Source of the DNA: JADHLJ01 sp038146985
GTDB lineage: Bacteria; Pseudomonadota; Alphaproteobacteria; Thalassobaculales; Thalassobaculaceae
Assembly (NCBI GenBank): GCA_038146985.1
Contig: JAYQSQ010000017.1
Location: forward strand, 166,528 to 230,527
DNA length: 64,000 bases
Reading direction: 5' to 3'
Part shown: positions 33,106-42,530 of the stretch, piece after piece
How the letters are laid out: each line of letters starts with the position of its first letter
Position numbering within the stretch: position 1 is the stretch's first letter
Translations under genes and position numbers: made by a program
Notes under the pieces: generated by a model
Databases searched by the model: none
What the model was told of the DNA's origin: nothing
What the model saw: the letters and a program-made list of their open reading frames with translations, nothing else

Positions 33106-34179
33106 ATGGTAGTTGAACTTTCCGCCGCCGATACCCGGCGCTTGCCCGGTGATCTGCTTGCCTGGTACGACCGGAACCGGCGCCATCTTCCTTGGCGGGC
33201 CGCGCCAGGTGAGGAGGCCGACCCCTATCGGGTCTGGCTGAGCGAAATCATGCTGCAGCAGACGACCGTGGTCACGGTCGGCCCGTACTTTCAGCGGTTT
33301 CTGGCTCTGTGGCCCACGGTGAACGATCTGGCGGCGGCCCCGCTCGAGGACGTCTTGGCCGAGTGGGCGGGGCTTGGCTATTACGCCCGGGCCCGCAACC
33401 TGCACAAATGCGCGGTCAGCGTCGCCGGCCGGTACGGCGGTCGATTTCCGGATACAGAGACGGAGTTGACGGAACTTCCGGGGATCGGGACCTATACGGC
33501 AGCCGCCATCGCGGCCATCGCCTTCGACCGGCCCGCGACCCCTGTGGACGGCAACTTCGAACGCGTGATGGCCCGCCTGCACGCCGTCGAAGACCCCATG
33601 CCCGGCGTCAAACCCTTGCTCCGCGACCTTGCACGACGCCTGACGCCGGCAGTGCGGCCGGGAGACTATGCCCAAGCGGTAATGGATCTCGGCGCGACGG
33701 TCTGCACGCCGCGCAACCCGAAATGCATGATCTGTCCCTGGAGTGCCGCCTGCGCCGGACGGATCGCCGGCATCGCGGAGGCGCTGCCCCGAAAGGCCCA
33801 GAAAAAATCCAAGCCGACCCGCTATGGAACCGCTTTCTGGTGTCTGAATGGGGACCGCGACGTCTATCTGCGGCGCCGTCCGTCAAGCGGACTTCTCGGC
33901 GGCATGATGGAGATCCCCTCGACCGACTGGCGTGAAGACATTTCCGCCGGGGATTTTCATCCGGACGATCCGCCCTTGAAGGCAAAATGGCGCGCGCTGC
34001 CGGGCGTGGTGCGGCACACCTTCACCCATTTCCATCTGGAGCTGCAGGTTCTGGCCGGCCGGATCGACGGCAAAGACGCCGGCTCGCCGGGTGTCTGGCA
34101 TCCGGTCACGGATCTTGGCCGTGCCGGCCTGCCGTCCGTGATGACCAAGATCGCCCGCCACGCCCTCAAACATGGCTAG
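33106..34179 (+). CDS. mutY: A/G-specific adenine DNA glycosylase
   Basis: A 357-residue MutY. It removes adenine mispaired with 8-oxoguanine. Catalytic Glu47 (LSEIMLQQT), the helix-hairpin-helix LPGIGTYTAAAI, catalytic Asp148 (PVDGNFERV), the [4Fe-4S] cluster Cys200-X6-Cys207-X2-Cys210-X5-Cys216 and a C-terminal NUDIX-like domain that recognises the oxidised base (HTFTHFHLELQV) are all present. The N-terminal catalytic QQT and length are normal. Start ATG at 33106. It stands alone, 53 bases after the cytochrome gene. Confidence 0.95.
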   Translation: MVVELSAADTRRLPGDLLAWYDRNRRHLPWRAAPGEEADPYRVWLSEIMLQQTTVVTVGPYFQRFLALWPTVNDLAAAPLEDVLAEWAGLGYYARARNLHKCAVSVAGRYGGRFPDTETELTELPGIGTYTAAAIAAIAFDRPATPVDGNFERVMARLHAVEDPMPGVKPLLRDLARRLTPAVRPGDYAQAVMDLGATVCTPRNPKCMICPWSAACAGRIAGIAEALPRKAQKKSKPTRYGTAFWCLNGDRDVYLRRRPSSGLLGGMMEIPSTDWREDISAGDFHPDDPPLKAKWRALPGVVRHTFTHFHLELQVLAGRIDGKDAGSPGVWHPVTDLGRAGLPSVMTKIARHALKHG

Positions 34180-34338
34180 ACCATCAGGACACCGGGAACC
34201 GTGACAATCCAGCGCCTGCCGATCCGCGCTAAACTTTGGTATCTTCATTCAACACGGTCATGATCTTAAAAACCCCGGCGATCCGTCGCATGGTCGGGGC
34301 GATGCGCGGGTCCGTATACTGGGGTCAAAGGACAGACT

Positions 34339-35862
34339 GTGCTGACACTGACGAAACCGGCGCAAGGCCCTTTCACGCGGGCCGAGCGGATTATGATCAC
34401 CGTGCCGGTTTTGGCGGCGTCGCTGCTGCATGCTCTCAACATGAGCACGGCCTATGTGGCACTGCCAAACATCCAGGGAAACCTGTCCGCCGCGCCGGAT
34501 CAGGTCGGCTGGGTGATCACCGCCTTCGTCGTCGCGACCGCCGTGGGAACCATCCTGACCAACGTGTTCAGCCAGCGGTTCGGACGCCGCCGCGTCTTCA
34601 TGGCGGCAATCCTCGGCTTCACGATCACCTCTCTGCTCAGCGCCAGCTCCCATACCCTGACCGAACTCGTATTCTACCGGATTCTCCAGGGTTTCGTGTC
34701 GGCGCCGCTTCTGCCGATCTCGCAGGCGATCATGCTCGACACCTATCCCCGCGAGAAACACGGCTTCGCGATGAGCATCTGGTCGATGGGCATGATCATC
34801 GGCCCCGTCGCTGGTCCGACGGTGGGCGCGCTGCTGACCGAATACTATAATTGGCGCTATGTCTTTTTCATGAACATCCCGTTCGGGATTTTCGCCTTCT
34901 TCGCGATCCTCGTCACCCTGCCGAGCGCCGAGTCACGCCGCCAGAAGGTGGATTGGATCGGCGTGACCTCGCTCATCGCTGCCGTCGTTCTGCTGCAACT
35001 GGTGCTTGACCGGGGCGAACGTCTGGGATGGTTCGAGTCGTACGAGATCATGCTGAACAGCTTCCTGTCGGCCCTCGCGTTCTATGTCTTCGTCGTCCAC
35101 TGCCTTACCACCGATAATCCCTATATCAGTCTCGCCATCTTCACCGACCGCAATTACGTGATCGGATTGATGCTGATCTTCATATTCGGTATCGCCGTCT
35201 TCTCCAGCCTGTTCATCCTGCCGGTGTTCCTGCAGAACATGCAGGGCTATCCGGTACTCTCGGCCGGATGGATTGTCTCGGCGCGCGGATTGGGCACCAT
35301 GGCGGCAATGATGTCCGCCGGGTATCTGGCCGACCGGGTGGAGGGCCGATACCTGATCCTCGCGGGCCTGCTCTGTGTAGGCATCAGCAATGTCTGGATG
35401 ACGTCCTGGAACGCCGAAGTAGAGATGGCCGAGATCATCTGGATCACCCTGATCAACGGCTACGGCATGGGAATGATGTGGGTCTCGCTTACCACGGTGA
35501 CCTTCTCGACCATGTCGCCGCAATACCGGGTCGAAGCGGCCTCGCTCTTCTCGCTGACCCGGGCGATCGGCGCCAGCATGGGAACCTCGGTCGTGGTCTC
35601 CATTCTGGTTCGCTCCAGCCAGACCAACTACATCGAGATGCGGGACCGGATCAGCGAGTTCAGCCAGTCGATGCGTTTCAACGATTCAGCCGCGATCTGG
35701 AGCCTGGACTCCACCTCCGGCCTCAGCGCCCTGCAGAACATGGTGTTCGGCGAAGCGCAGATGATGGCGTTTCTCAATGATTTCGTTTTTCTGGTCTTCG
35801 TCGCTTTCCTGGCGATGCCGCTTTGTTTCCTGATCAGACGCGTGAAAAAGCCGGCAGGGTAG
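34339..35862 (+). CDS. DHA2-family MFS drug exporter (EmrB/QacA type)
   Basis: A 507-residue membrane protein with about 14 hydrophobic helices. Motif A-like GQRFGRRR appears as SQRFGRRRVF after helix 2, motif C-like IIGPVAGPTVGALLTEYYNWRYVF after helix 5. The N-terminal ALPNIQGNLSAAPDQVGWVITAF is typical of EmrB. It exports hydrophobic toxic compounds by proton exchange, often with an EmrA membrane-fusion protein, which is absent here. Start GTG at 34339 gives MLTLTKPAQ when read as formyl-Met after the initiation codon. The 159-base upstream gap holds no recognised site. Confidence 0.88.
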   Translation: MLTLTKPAQGPFTRAERIMITVPVLAASLLHALNMSTAYVALPNIQGNLSAAPDQVGWVITAFVVATAVGTILTNVFSQRFGRRRVFMAAILGFTITSLLSASSHTLTELVFYRILQGFVSAPLLPISQAIMLDTYPREKHGFAMSIWSMGMIIGPVAGPTVGALLTEYYNWRYVFFMNIPFGIFAFFAILVTLPSAESRRQKVDWIGVTSLIAAVVLLQLVLDRGERLGWFESYEIMLNSFLSALAFYVFVVHCLTTDNPYISLAIFTDRNYVIGLMLIFIFGIAVFSSLFILPVFLQNMQGYPVLSAGWIVSARGLGTMAAMMSAGYLADRVEGRYLILAGLLCVGISNVWMTSWNAEVEMAEIIWITLINGYGMGMMWVSLTTVTFSTMSPQYRVEAASLFSLTRAIGASMGTSVVVSILVRSSQTNYIEMRDRISEFSQSMRFNDSAAIWSLDSTSGLSALQNMVFGEAQMMAFLNDFVFLVFVAFLAMPLCFLIRRVKKPAG

Positions 35863-35930
35863 AACCTTAACCGTCGCGCCGTCCCGTTTCCCGCGCTAAT
35901 CTGACGTACCGCTTTCATGGAGGAACGGGC

Positions 35931-36857
35931 ATGGCCCTGGCGAACCAACGCATTGTCTATCTCAATGGCGAATTCATTCCAGAGAGCGAGGCGCGGATTC
36001 CGATCAAGGATCAGGGCTTCAAGTTCGGCGACGCGGTGTTCGACACCACGCGCACCTTCGGTCACAAGATTTTCAAGCTCCAGGAGCATCTGGAGCGGTT
36101 TGAACGCTCCATGCGTTACCTCAAGCTCGATTCCGGGCATTCCGTGGACGACTTCATTCAGGTGACGGAAGAGGTGGTGCGCCGCAACCTGCCGCTGATC
36201 GCAAACGACGATGATTATTGGGTTACGCAACGCGTCAGCCGGGGGCTCGCGGAGGGTGATCGCGAAGCATGGCCGGACTGGCCGGACGCGACGGTGCTCG
36301 TCGAATGCACCCCGCTTCCGCTCGCTGCCCGGGCCAAGAGCTATCGCGACGGTATCCAGGTCATCACCCCGTCGGTCCGCCGGGTCGCGCCGGAGATGGC
36401 CAGCCCGCGCGCCAAGACCCACAATTATCTGAACCTGATCCTGGGTGACCTGGAGGTCGCGGCGCAGAATCCAGACGCGCTTTCGGTTCTGCTCGACCGA
36501 GACGGCAATCTCGCCGAGGGCAAGGGCAGCAATATCTTCCTTGTAACCGAGGGCCGCCTCAAGACGCCGCGGGAGCGCTTCGTCCTGCCGGGCGTCAGCC
36601 GGCAGGTCACCAAGGATCTCGCCGCCAAGCTCGGCCTTTTGGTGGAAGAGACCGATATCGATCTTTTCGACGCCTACAACGCGGACGAGGCCTTCATCAC
36701 CTCGACCAGTTTCTGCATCTGCCCGATCCAGTCGATCAACGGCCGTCCCCTGGCGGAATCCGCTATTCCGGGCCCGGTAACGAAACGGTTGATCGAAGCC
36801 TATGTCGACATGGTCGGCTTCGACTGGTACGCGCAATACCTGTCCCGCCTGGCGTAG
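35931..36857 (+). CDS. Class IV PLP aminotransferase (branched-chain type)
   Basis: A 308-residue fold-type IV aminotransferase. The PLP lysine is Lys162 in SPRAKTHNYLNLIL; Glu196 (NLAEGKGSNIF) contacts the pyridine nitrogen; DQGFKFGDAVFDTTRTF near the N-terminus is the first conserved block. The family includes IlvE, D-amino-acid aminotransferase and aminodeoxychorismate lyase; overall pattern is nearest IlvE-like proteins, but a second, catabolic role is possible. Start ATG with GGAGGAACGGGC upstream. Stand-alone gene. Confidence 0.85.
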   Translation: MALANQRIVYLNGEFIPESEARIPIKDQGFKFGDAVFDTTRTFGHKIFKLQEHLERFERSMRYLKLDSGHSVDDFIQVTEEVVRRNLPLIANDDDYWVTQRVSRGLAEGDREAWPDWPDATVLVECTPLPLAARAKSYRDGIQVITPSVRRVAPEMASPRAKTHNYLNLILGDLEVAAQNPDALSVLLDRDGNLAEGKGSNIFLVTEGRLKTPRERFVLPGVSRQVTKDLAAKLGLLVEETDIDLFDAYNADEAFITSTSFCICPIQSINGRPLAESAIPGPVTKRLIEAYVDMVGFDWYAQYLSRLA

Positions 36858-37035
36858 TCGGGCGAGCGTCTTCAGCAAAGACTGGCGTTTGGACCTTGAG
36901 AGGCCTGGCGCCGCCGAAACGCGAGAAGGCATGCCGTCTCGTGAGGTGCGGTACGATCTATCCGCCCCTTGATTGACCCTATCTCCCGGGCGCCGCAAGC
37001 TCGCCTCCAAGAATAACCAGGAGGAGGACAACGCC

Positions 37036-37797
37036 ATGCGGTTCGAGAACAAGGGTGTCATGATCACCGGCGGCGCCGGCGGAATCGGGCGCGAGACCGG
37101 CTTTCATTTCGCCGCCGAGGGCGCGAGCGTCGCCGTCGCTGATCTCGATCTCGACCAGGCCAACCGGGTCGCCGGCGAGATCAAGGAGAAGGGCGGCAAG
37201 GCATTCGCCTTCAAGCTCGATGTGACCGATCAGGCCGAGACCGATTCCGTGGTCGCGGCGGCGGCGGCGGCGATGGGCACGCTCGACGTGGTTTTCTGCA
37301 ATGCCGGCATCCGCGAGATCGCGCCATCCCACGAATTGGCACTGGACCAGTGGAAGGCGGTGATCGATGTGAACGTCACCGGCGTCTTCATCTCGGCCCA
37401 GGCTTTCGCGCGCCACTGCATCGCCAAGGGCAAGGGTGGCGCGATCGTCAACACCGCTTCGACGCTCGGCGTGATGGCGGCAACCTCGCGCTGCGCCTAC
37501 ACGACCTCCAAACACGCCGTGGTCGGCATGACCAAGGCCTTGGCGATGGATCTGGCGCCCCACAATATCCGGGTCAATGCCGTGGGTCCGGGCGTCATCC
37601 GCACGCCGCTGACCGAGCGCTATTTCCAAGACCCGGAGATGGCAGCCCGGATCAAGGAGATCCACGCCATGAACCGCTGGGGCGAGCCGTCGGAGATCGC
37701 CCGCGCGGTGCTGTTCCTGGCCAGCGATGAGGCGAGCTTCTGCACCGGCCACAACATGGTCATCGACGGCGGCTGGACGATCGGCAAGCGGATGTAG
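37036..37797 (+). CDS. SDR family oxidoreductase
   Basis: A 253-residue SDR: TGGAGGIG loop, CNAG, Ser in NTASTLGVMAA and YTTSK pair, ending NMVIDGGWTIGKRM. Start ATG at 37036 with AGGAGGAGG about 10 bases upstream. It is followed by a lactate-permease-like transporter gene 76 bases on, so the pair may handle one hydroxyacid: uptake, then oxidation. That link is inference. Confidence 0.88.
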   Translation: MRFENKGVMITGGAGGIGRETGFHFAAEGASVAVADLDLDQANRVAGEIKEKGGKAFAFKLDVTDQAETDSVVAAAAAAMGTLDVVFCNAGIREIAPSHELALDQWKAVIDVNVTGVFISAQAFARHCIAKGKGGAIVNTASTLGVMAATSRCAYTTSKHAVVGMTKALAMDLAPHNIRVNAVGPGVIRTPLTERYFQDPEMAARIKEIHAMNRWGEPSEIARAVLFLASDEASFCTGHNMVIDGGWTIGKRM

Positions 37798-37873
37798 ATA
37801 CTGCGGTCATCCATATCCCGCGCCGCTTGTTCAAAGCGTTCCGGGAAAACCTTCTCTTTGCGAAAGAAGCCGA

Positions 37874-39310
37874 ATGACCGCCTTGGTCACGCTGCTGCCG
37901 TGCGCGGTGGTCATCCTCGCGATTCTGGTGTTCAGGACGAGCGGGCTCGCCGCGGCGGCGCTGTCGTTGGTCTGCGCCATCGCGTTGTGGGCGGGGAATG
38001 TGTTTTCCGATGCTCAGCTGCTGCATCTACAACATTCCCTTGCCGATGCGCTGGTCCTCGAGCTCCTGGTCGGGATCGTGGTCTTCCTTGGCTTACTGTT
38101 CGTTGAAGTCAGCGGGCGCGGCGGCGGGTTGTCGGCGCTTAGCTCACTGGTTTCGGCGCTGGGCCTTTCCGGCCCGCGAACCGCGATCTTGATCACGCTG
38201 GGGGTGGGCGTGGCGGTAGAGTCGCTGACCGGCTATGGAGTCTCCATGCTGGTCACGGCGCCGTTGCTGCTCAAGATCGTCGGTCGTGTTGAGACGATAC
38301 GGTTGGCGCTGCTGGGCATGAGCCTCATGAGCTGGGGGGCCTTGTCGGTCGCGGCGCTGCTCGGCGCGGAGATCGCCGGGTTACCGACACCGGTTCTCGC
38401 CGAGGCAATTCTCAAGATAAGCGGGCCCGTCGCGGCGGTGCTGCCGTTCGCCTGCCTTCTTTGCATGTCCAAAGTGAGCCGGACGGACGTTGTCCATGCG
38501 ATCGTTGCCGGCGCGGTACTGGTTGGCGGAATTGCCTCGACATCATACTCGGTGGGCGTTGAGGTCGCGGGCGTCGGCGGTGGTCTGGCCGTGATCCTTT
38601 ATTCGATCGCCACCGCCGGATCGCGGCAGGGCTTGGCAAGAATCGTTTTCGCCAAGGCGATGTTACCCTATGGCCTGCTCATAGCCGGCGTGGTGTTGCA
38701 GAAAGTCGCCATTCCTCTGTTTCATGCGGTGGGGATCGCCCCGGAAATTTCCACGGGACGGGTCTCGTTCAGGATCGTCGAATCCCCCGGAATCGCCCTC
38801 CTCGTGGTTTCATTCGTTTCAATTTTGATCGTGGATCGGACCAGCGGTCTCTCGGTCCTCCGGCACACGGCAAGACGGGCTTGGCGGCCTCTGACAGGGA
38901 TTTTCCTGTTCCTTTTGACGGCTAGAATTCTGGTCGAAATAGGGGGAGTCGCGTCGCTCGCCGAAACCCTTTCCAGTTTGGGCAAATATATGGGAGTCGT
39001 GGTCGTAAGTCTGCTGGGTGGCATTGGAGCATTCGCCACGGGTAGCGGCGTTACGTCGAATGCACTTTTCATGTCTAGCGCCGTGAGCAGTGGTCAATCC
39101 CTTGACGTGCCGCTCTTATTCGCTGCTCTCCAGCATAGCGGCTCGGCGCACATGGCGATGGCATCCTTGCCCGTGATTGCGATCCTCGTCGCGGCCATGC
39201 CCGATCATCGAGCCGAGGACGAGCGAATGGCAATGCGCCAGGCCCTCGGTCTCGCCGCTGTATGGCTTCTCATGGTAATCGCGAGCGGCTGGTTGCAGTT
39301 GCTTTTATAG
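37874..39310 (+). CDS. L-lactate permease family transporter
   Basis: A 478-residue membrane protein of the LctP/GlcA family with about 12 hydrophobic helices. The family marks are GVAVESLTGYGVSMLVTAPLL, LLGMSLMSWGAL and FATGSGVTSNALFMSSAVS. Members import lactate or glycolate with protons. The protein is shorter than E. coli LldP (about 550) and the second half is less conserved. The start is ATG at 37874 (MTALVTLLPCAVV). The gene ends 29 bases before a convergent HAD gene. The substrate is a short 2-hydroxyacid at best guess. Confidence 0.82.
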   Translation: MTALVTLLPCAVVILAILVFRTSGLAAAALSLVCAIALWAGNVFSDAQLLHLQHSLADALVLELLVGIVVFLGLLFVEVSGRGGGLSALSSLVSALGLSGPRTAILITLGVGVAVESLTGYGVSMLVTAPLLLKIVGRVETIRLALLGMSLMSWGALSVAALLGAEIAGLPTPVLAEAILKISGPVAAVLPFACLLCMSKVSRTDVVHAIVAGAVLVGGIASTSYSVGVEVAGVGGGLAVILYSIATAGSRQGLARIVFAKAMLPYGLLIAGVVLQKVAIPLFHAVGIAPEISTGRVSFRIVESPGIALLVVSFVSILIVDRTSGLSVLRHTARRAWRPLTGIFLFLLTARILVEIGGVASLAETLSSLGKYMGVVVVSLLGGIGAFATGSGVTSNALFMSSAVSSGQSLDVPLLFAALQHSGSAHMAMASLPVIAILVAAMPDHRAEDERMAMRQALGLAAVWLLMVIASGWLQLLL

Positions 39311-39339
39311 CCAGCAAGCAACCTTCGATCCGGCGTGAC

Positions 39340-40062
39340 TTAGCCCACACCAAGCGCCTTCGCCAGATCCGGGAAACTGTCGACGATGACATCGCAGGCC
39401 GGGTTGGCGTTGGGCTCGGGCGGGCCAGGCGGGCCCCATTCGTCGGGACGCCGGACGAAGGCGGTCTTGAAGCCGACCTTGCGCGCCGCGTCGAGATCGA
39501 AATTATGGCAGGCGACCATGCAGATCTCGCTCGGGTCGAGCACCAGCCATCTCGCGACGGTCTGATACGATTCAGGCAGCACCTTGTACTTTCCGATCGC
39601 CTCGCAAGAGAACACCGCGTCCCAGGACAGCCCGTTCCGCTTCGCGGTATCGATGATGATCCGGAAGCTGAGGATGGTGAAGGAGCAGACCGTGTATTTG
39701 GTCTTCAGTCTCGGCAGAACGTCCGGAAAGTCCGGCCAGGCCTTGAAATTATGGGCGGCGGTCCAGGCAATGGCGTGGCGGTCTTCCTCGGTGAAGGCGT
39801 CCAGACCGTTCTCGGCGCAAAGCTCGTCCAGGGTCGTCCGATGCGCCCCGTCGAAGTTATAGGCCGGCTTATCCTTCTCTCCGAGATTGAGCATCCGGCC
39901 GAGCGAGCGACGGCGCAACTCGTTGGTAATCACCGTCCAGTCCCGTTCCAGCCCGTGCCGCGCGCCAGCCTCCGCGAGCGCGGTCTTGAAACCGGTATGC
40001 CAGTCGAGAATCGTGCCGCCGGTATCGAAAGTAAGGGCCTTCACGCCATCAAGGCTCATCAT
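39340..40062 (-). CDS. Haloacid dehalogenase type II-like hydrolase
   Basis: A 240-residue HAD protein. Nucleophile Asp13 in LTFDTGGTILDWH, a helical cap, motif II around TVCSFTILSF, Lys in GKYKVLPESYQ and the acidic motif IV in ACHNFDLDAARKVGFKTAFV, typical of L-2-haloacid dehalogenases. The general acid position +2 is Gly rather than Asp, and the LSN motif of true dehalogenases is changed, so dehalogenase activity is doubtful and another phosphatase-like or C-X hydrolase role is possible. Start ATG at 40062 follows GAGGAGACAG; ATG at 40059 also possible. Confidence 0.8.
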   Translation of the reverse strand: MMSLDGVKALTFDTGGTILDWHTGFKTALAEAGARHGLERDWTVITNELRRRSLGRMLNLGEKDKPAYNFDGAHRTTLDELCAENGLDAFTEEDRHAIAWTAAHNFKAWPDFPDVLPRLKTKYTVCSFTILSFRIIIDTAKRNGLSWDAVFSCEAIGKYKVLPESYQTVARWLVLDPSEICMVACHNFDLDAARKVGFKTAFVRRPDEWGPPGPPEPNANPACDVIVDSFPDLAKALGVG

Positions 40063-40230
40063 CTGTCTCCTCGCCAGGTACCGAACGCACCTTAGGCGGA
40101 GCCGGCATGAGCGCAAAGTCGCGAGGCCGTGAAGGCGGGAAACACTGTCGTTCGAATTTGGGGTGAGTATGTGGCTGTGCGGTCTTTTTATCCGGAATCA
40201 ATCTCTTCAACATGAGCCAAAAGCTGCGTC

Positions 40231-40290
40231 GCCCCTGTGAAAACAGGGGCTCAACCATTGTTTGCCAAAAGCACCGGCTTTCGCCGGCGC
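40231..40290. repeat. Pair of REP-like palindromes
   Basis: GCCCCTGT-GAAA-ACAGGGGC at 40231-40250 is perfect; GCACCGGC-TTTC-GCCGGCGC at 40271-40290 has one mismatch. Both have the 8-4-8 layout of the palindromes at 3378, 3445 and 50104. They lie in the 290-base gap between the starts of the HAD gene and the end of the CoA ligase gene, both on the minus strand; the first could act as a transcription stop. Confidence 0.5.
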
Positions 40291-40352
40291 GACGGCTGGG
40301 TTCCCTGACGGGTGAGTGGGAGTGAAGCAGATCTCCAGATCCTATACCTGAC

Positions 40353-41948
40353 TTATCCTACCCGCTCTTCCTCCAGCATGGTGCGCAATTGAGCCTTGGC
40401 GACCTTTTCCAGGGTTGAGCGCGGGAAGGCGTCCATCACGCGGAACTCGGCGGGTACCTTGAAATGCGCCAGTTTGGCAACGCAAGCCGCGCGCGCCCGG
40501 TCCAGCAGACCGGCATCCGCCGCATCTGGCCCGCCATGCAACAGCATCAATGCCACCGGTTCCTCGTCCAGCATCTTGTGCTTGCGCGCCACCACCGCGA
40601 CTTCGGCGACTTCAGGCAGTTCCATGATCACCCGCTCAATCTCGGCGGCCGCGACATTCTCGCCGCCGATCTTCAGCATGTCCTTGTCGCGGCCTGAAAA
40701 GCTGATGAAGCCGTCCTCGTGGAGTGTCACCTGGTCGCCGGTGATGAACCAGCCGGCATCGTCATAGGCGGCGTCCGTGGCCTCTGGATTGTCGAGATAC
40801 TCGCGGAACAGGGAAACACCGCGCGTGCCGAGGATCTTCAGATGTCCGGTCTCGCCCGGCGCGACGGGTGAGCCGTCGTCGCGCTGGATCGCGACACCGT
40901 ATTCCGGCGCGGGCTTGCCGATCGCCATCGACCGGTTGTCCAGGTGCGGATGGCCGACGATGCCATGGCTGATGGTCTCGGTCATGCCCCACCATCCCAT
41001 GGTCTTCACCCCATAACGCTGGTCCTGGGGTGGCGCGCACATGGCGTTTCCCCAGAGCCGGTAGAAATGCTGCTCCGGCGGTTCGGTTTCGGCCAGGGCG
41101 TTGAGGCAGAACCAGATCATCGAGGTCCAGGTGCATACGTATTTCAGCGAAAGATCCCAGAACCGGCTGGTCGACCAGCGCGGCAGCAGCACCGCCGTCG
41201 CGCCCGCCCACAGTGCCGCCAGTACCGAATAGGCCTGGGCGTTGGTGTGGAACAGTGGCAGATAGACCAGATGAACGTCCTCGGCCCGGAGATCCTCGTG
41301 GGTGGCATTTACCCGTGCGCCCCAGAGCGCGTTGGCATGTGTCCAGACCACACCCTTGGGCCGAGAGGTGGTGCCGGAGGTATATTGGATTCCGACCGGG
41401 GCCATCGGATCGGCGGACCGCGCCGGAACCGTTCCCGGATCGCCCAGCAGAGCCTCGAAAGCCTCCGCCCGACCGGGACGGCGGCCCGGATCGGCCGGCA
41501 TGCCCGCATCATGGCTGGTCACCGCCAACCAGCAACCGGCCGGCACGCAGCCCGCCACCCGTTCGGCGAAGGCCGGCTGGGTGATCGCGCCACGGACCCG
41601 GGCATGATGTGCGAAATAGTTGAGCTCGTCCGCCGAGGAGCGGGCATTCGTGGTCACGCCGACCGCGCCGATTCGCGCGCAGCCATACCAGGCGAGCAGC
41701 AATTCGGGACAATTGTCGAGGTGAATCAGCACCCTGTCGCCCGGGCCGATCCCGCGGGCCAGCAGTCCGGCCGCGAACCGCTCGACATCCCGCGCGAAGG
41801 CGCCGTAGGTCCAGGTTTTCGGCGCATCATCGAAGGGATGCCAGATCAGGAACGCATGACCGGCGGGCGTCCGCGCCCGCTCCGCGACCAGACTTGGGAT
41901 GTCGTAGGCCATAAAGGGATGCAAGGTCGGGATAGCTGGCGTCGCCAT
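40353..41948 (-). CDS. Acyl-CoA synthetase / AMP-dependent ligase
   Basis: A 531-residue ANL-superfamily adenylating enzyme. Phosphate loop YTSGTTSRPKG, the A5 motif WWGMTE, the A7-A8 region GWFITGDQ and GRDKDMLKIGGENVAAAEIE, and the catalytic Lys of A10 in STLEKVAKAQLR are all present. It activates a carboxylic acid to its CoA thioester through an acyl-AMP. Sequence style is near crotonobetaine/carnitine-CoA ligase and related small-acid ligases; the acid cannot be named. Divergent from the TrmO-like gene (96 bases). Confidence 0.88.
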   Translation of the reverse strand: MATPAIPTLHPFMAYDIPSLVAERARTPAGHAFLIWHPFDDAPKTWTYGAFARDVERFAAGLLARGIGPGDRVLIHLDNCPELLLAWYGCARIGAVGVTTNARSSADELNYFAHHARVRGAITQPAFAERVAGCVPAGCWLAVTSHDAGMPADPGRRPGRAEAFEALLGDPGTVPARSADPMAPVGIQYTSGTTSRPKGVVWTHANALWGARVNATHEDLRAEDVHLVYLPLFHTNAQAYSVLAALWAGATAVLLPRWSTSRFWDLSLKYVCTWTSMIWFCLNALAETEPPEQHFYRLWGNAMCAPPQDQRYGVKTMGWWGMTETISHGIVGHPHLDNRSMAIGKPAPEYGVAIQRDDGSPVAPGETGHLKILGTRGVSLFREYLDNPEATDAAYDDAGWFITGDQVTLHEDGFISFSGRDKDMLKIGGENVAAAEIERVIMELPEVAEVAVVARKHKMLDEEPVALMLLHGGPDAADAGLLDRARAACVAKLAHFKVPAEFRVMDAFPRSTLEKVAKAQLRTMLEEERVG

Positions 41949-42044
41949 GGCAGGAACTCTTATTGGTGCGGGACGTTCCGCGGATTATGATCGGCGGGTG
42001 GCGGACTAGGCCAGCGGAAACTCCAGCGCCTCCAGGAAAGAACG

Positions 42045-42530
42045 ATGGAACTGACACTGCGCGCGATCGGCTTCGTCCGGGGCGGGCGCACCGAACCGAT
42101 CGACGACGATTGGGATTCGGTGCGCTCGGAGATCGAACTCGATACCGGTCAGTTCACGCCGGATGCGCTCATTGGGCTGACCGATTTCTCCCATGCCGAA
42201 GTGCTGTTCCATTTTCATCGGCTCGACCCGGCGCGCATCGCCGCCGGCGCCCGTCATCCCCGGGGACGCGAGGACTGGCCGAAGGTCGGCATCTTCGCCC
42301 AGCGGGGCAGTACCCGGCCCAACCTGCTTGGAATAACCGTCTGCCGCATCCTCGGGGTATCGGGGCACCGGGTCGAGGTCCAGGGGCTGGACGCGGTCGA
42401 CGGCACTCCGGTCCTGGATATCAAGCCTGTCATGTCGGGATTCGCGCCTCGTGGAACTGTGCGGGAACCGGACTGGGCCCGGGAGATCATGGCGGACTAT
42501 TGGCAAGCTCGCGGGGGCCGGACATCCTGA
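42045..42530 (+). CDS. TrmO-like (UPF0066/TsaA) methyltransferase
   Basis: A 161-residue beta-barrel SAM-binding protein. Typical pieces are LRAIGFVRGGRTEPIDDDW, LTDFSHAEVLFHFHRLD, IFAQRGSTRPNLLGITVCRIL and LDAVDGTPVLDIKPVM. The family founder TrmO methylates the threonylcarbamoyl-adenosine at tRNA position 37. This member lacks the C-terminal extension of E. coli TrmO, so the function could differ. Its TGA overlaps the ATG of the next gene (ATGA at 42527-42532 region, shared A at 42530). Confidence 0.8.
   Translation: MELTLRAIGFVRGGRTEPIDDDWDSVRSEIELDTGQFTPDALIGLTDFSHAEVLFHFHRLDPARIAAGARHPRGREDWPKVGIFAQRGSTRPNLLGITVCRILGVSGHRVEVQGLDAVDGTPVLDIKPVMSGFAPRGTVREPDWAREIMADYWQARGGRTS

Noticed and set aside
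37727..37873. N-terminal extension of the lactate-permease-like protein into the SDR gene
   Set aside because: Residues are SDR shadow; the hydrophobic N-terminus begins at the ATG at 37874.
40231..40290. CRISPR-like repeats
   Set aside because: Two different palindromes, no regular spacer array and no cas genes.
41963..42529. N-terminal extension of the Bcr/CflA exporter
   Set aside because: It is the other reading frame of the TrmO-like gene; the exporter starts at the overlapping ATG at 42530.
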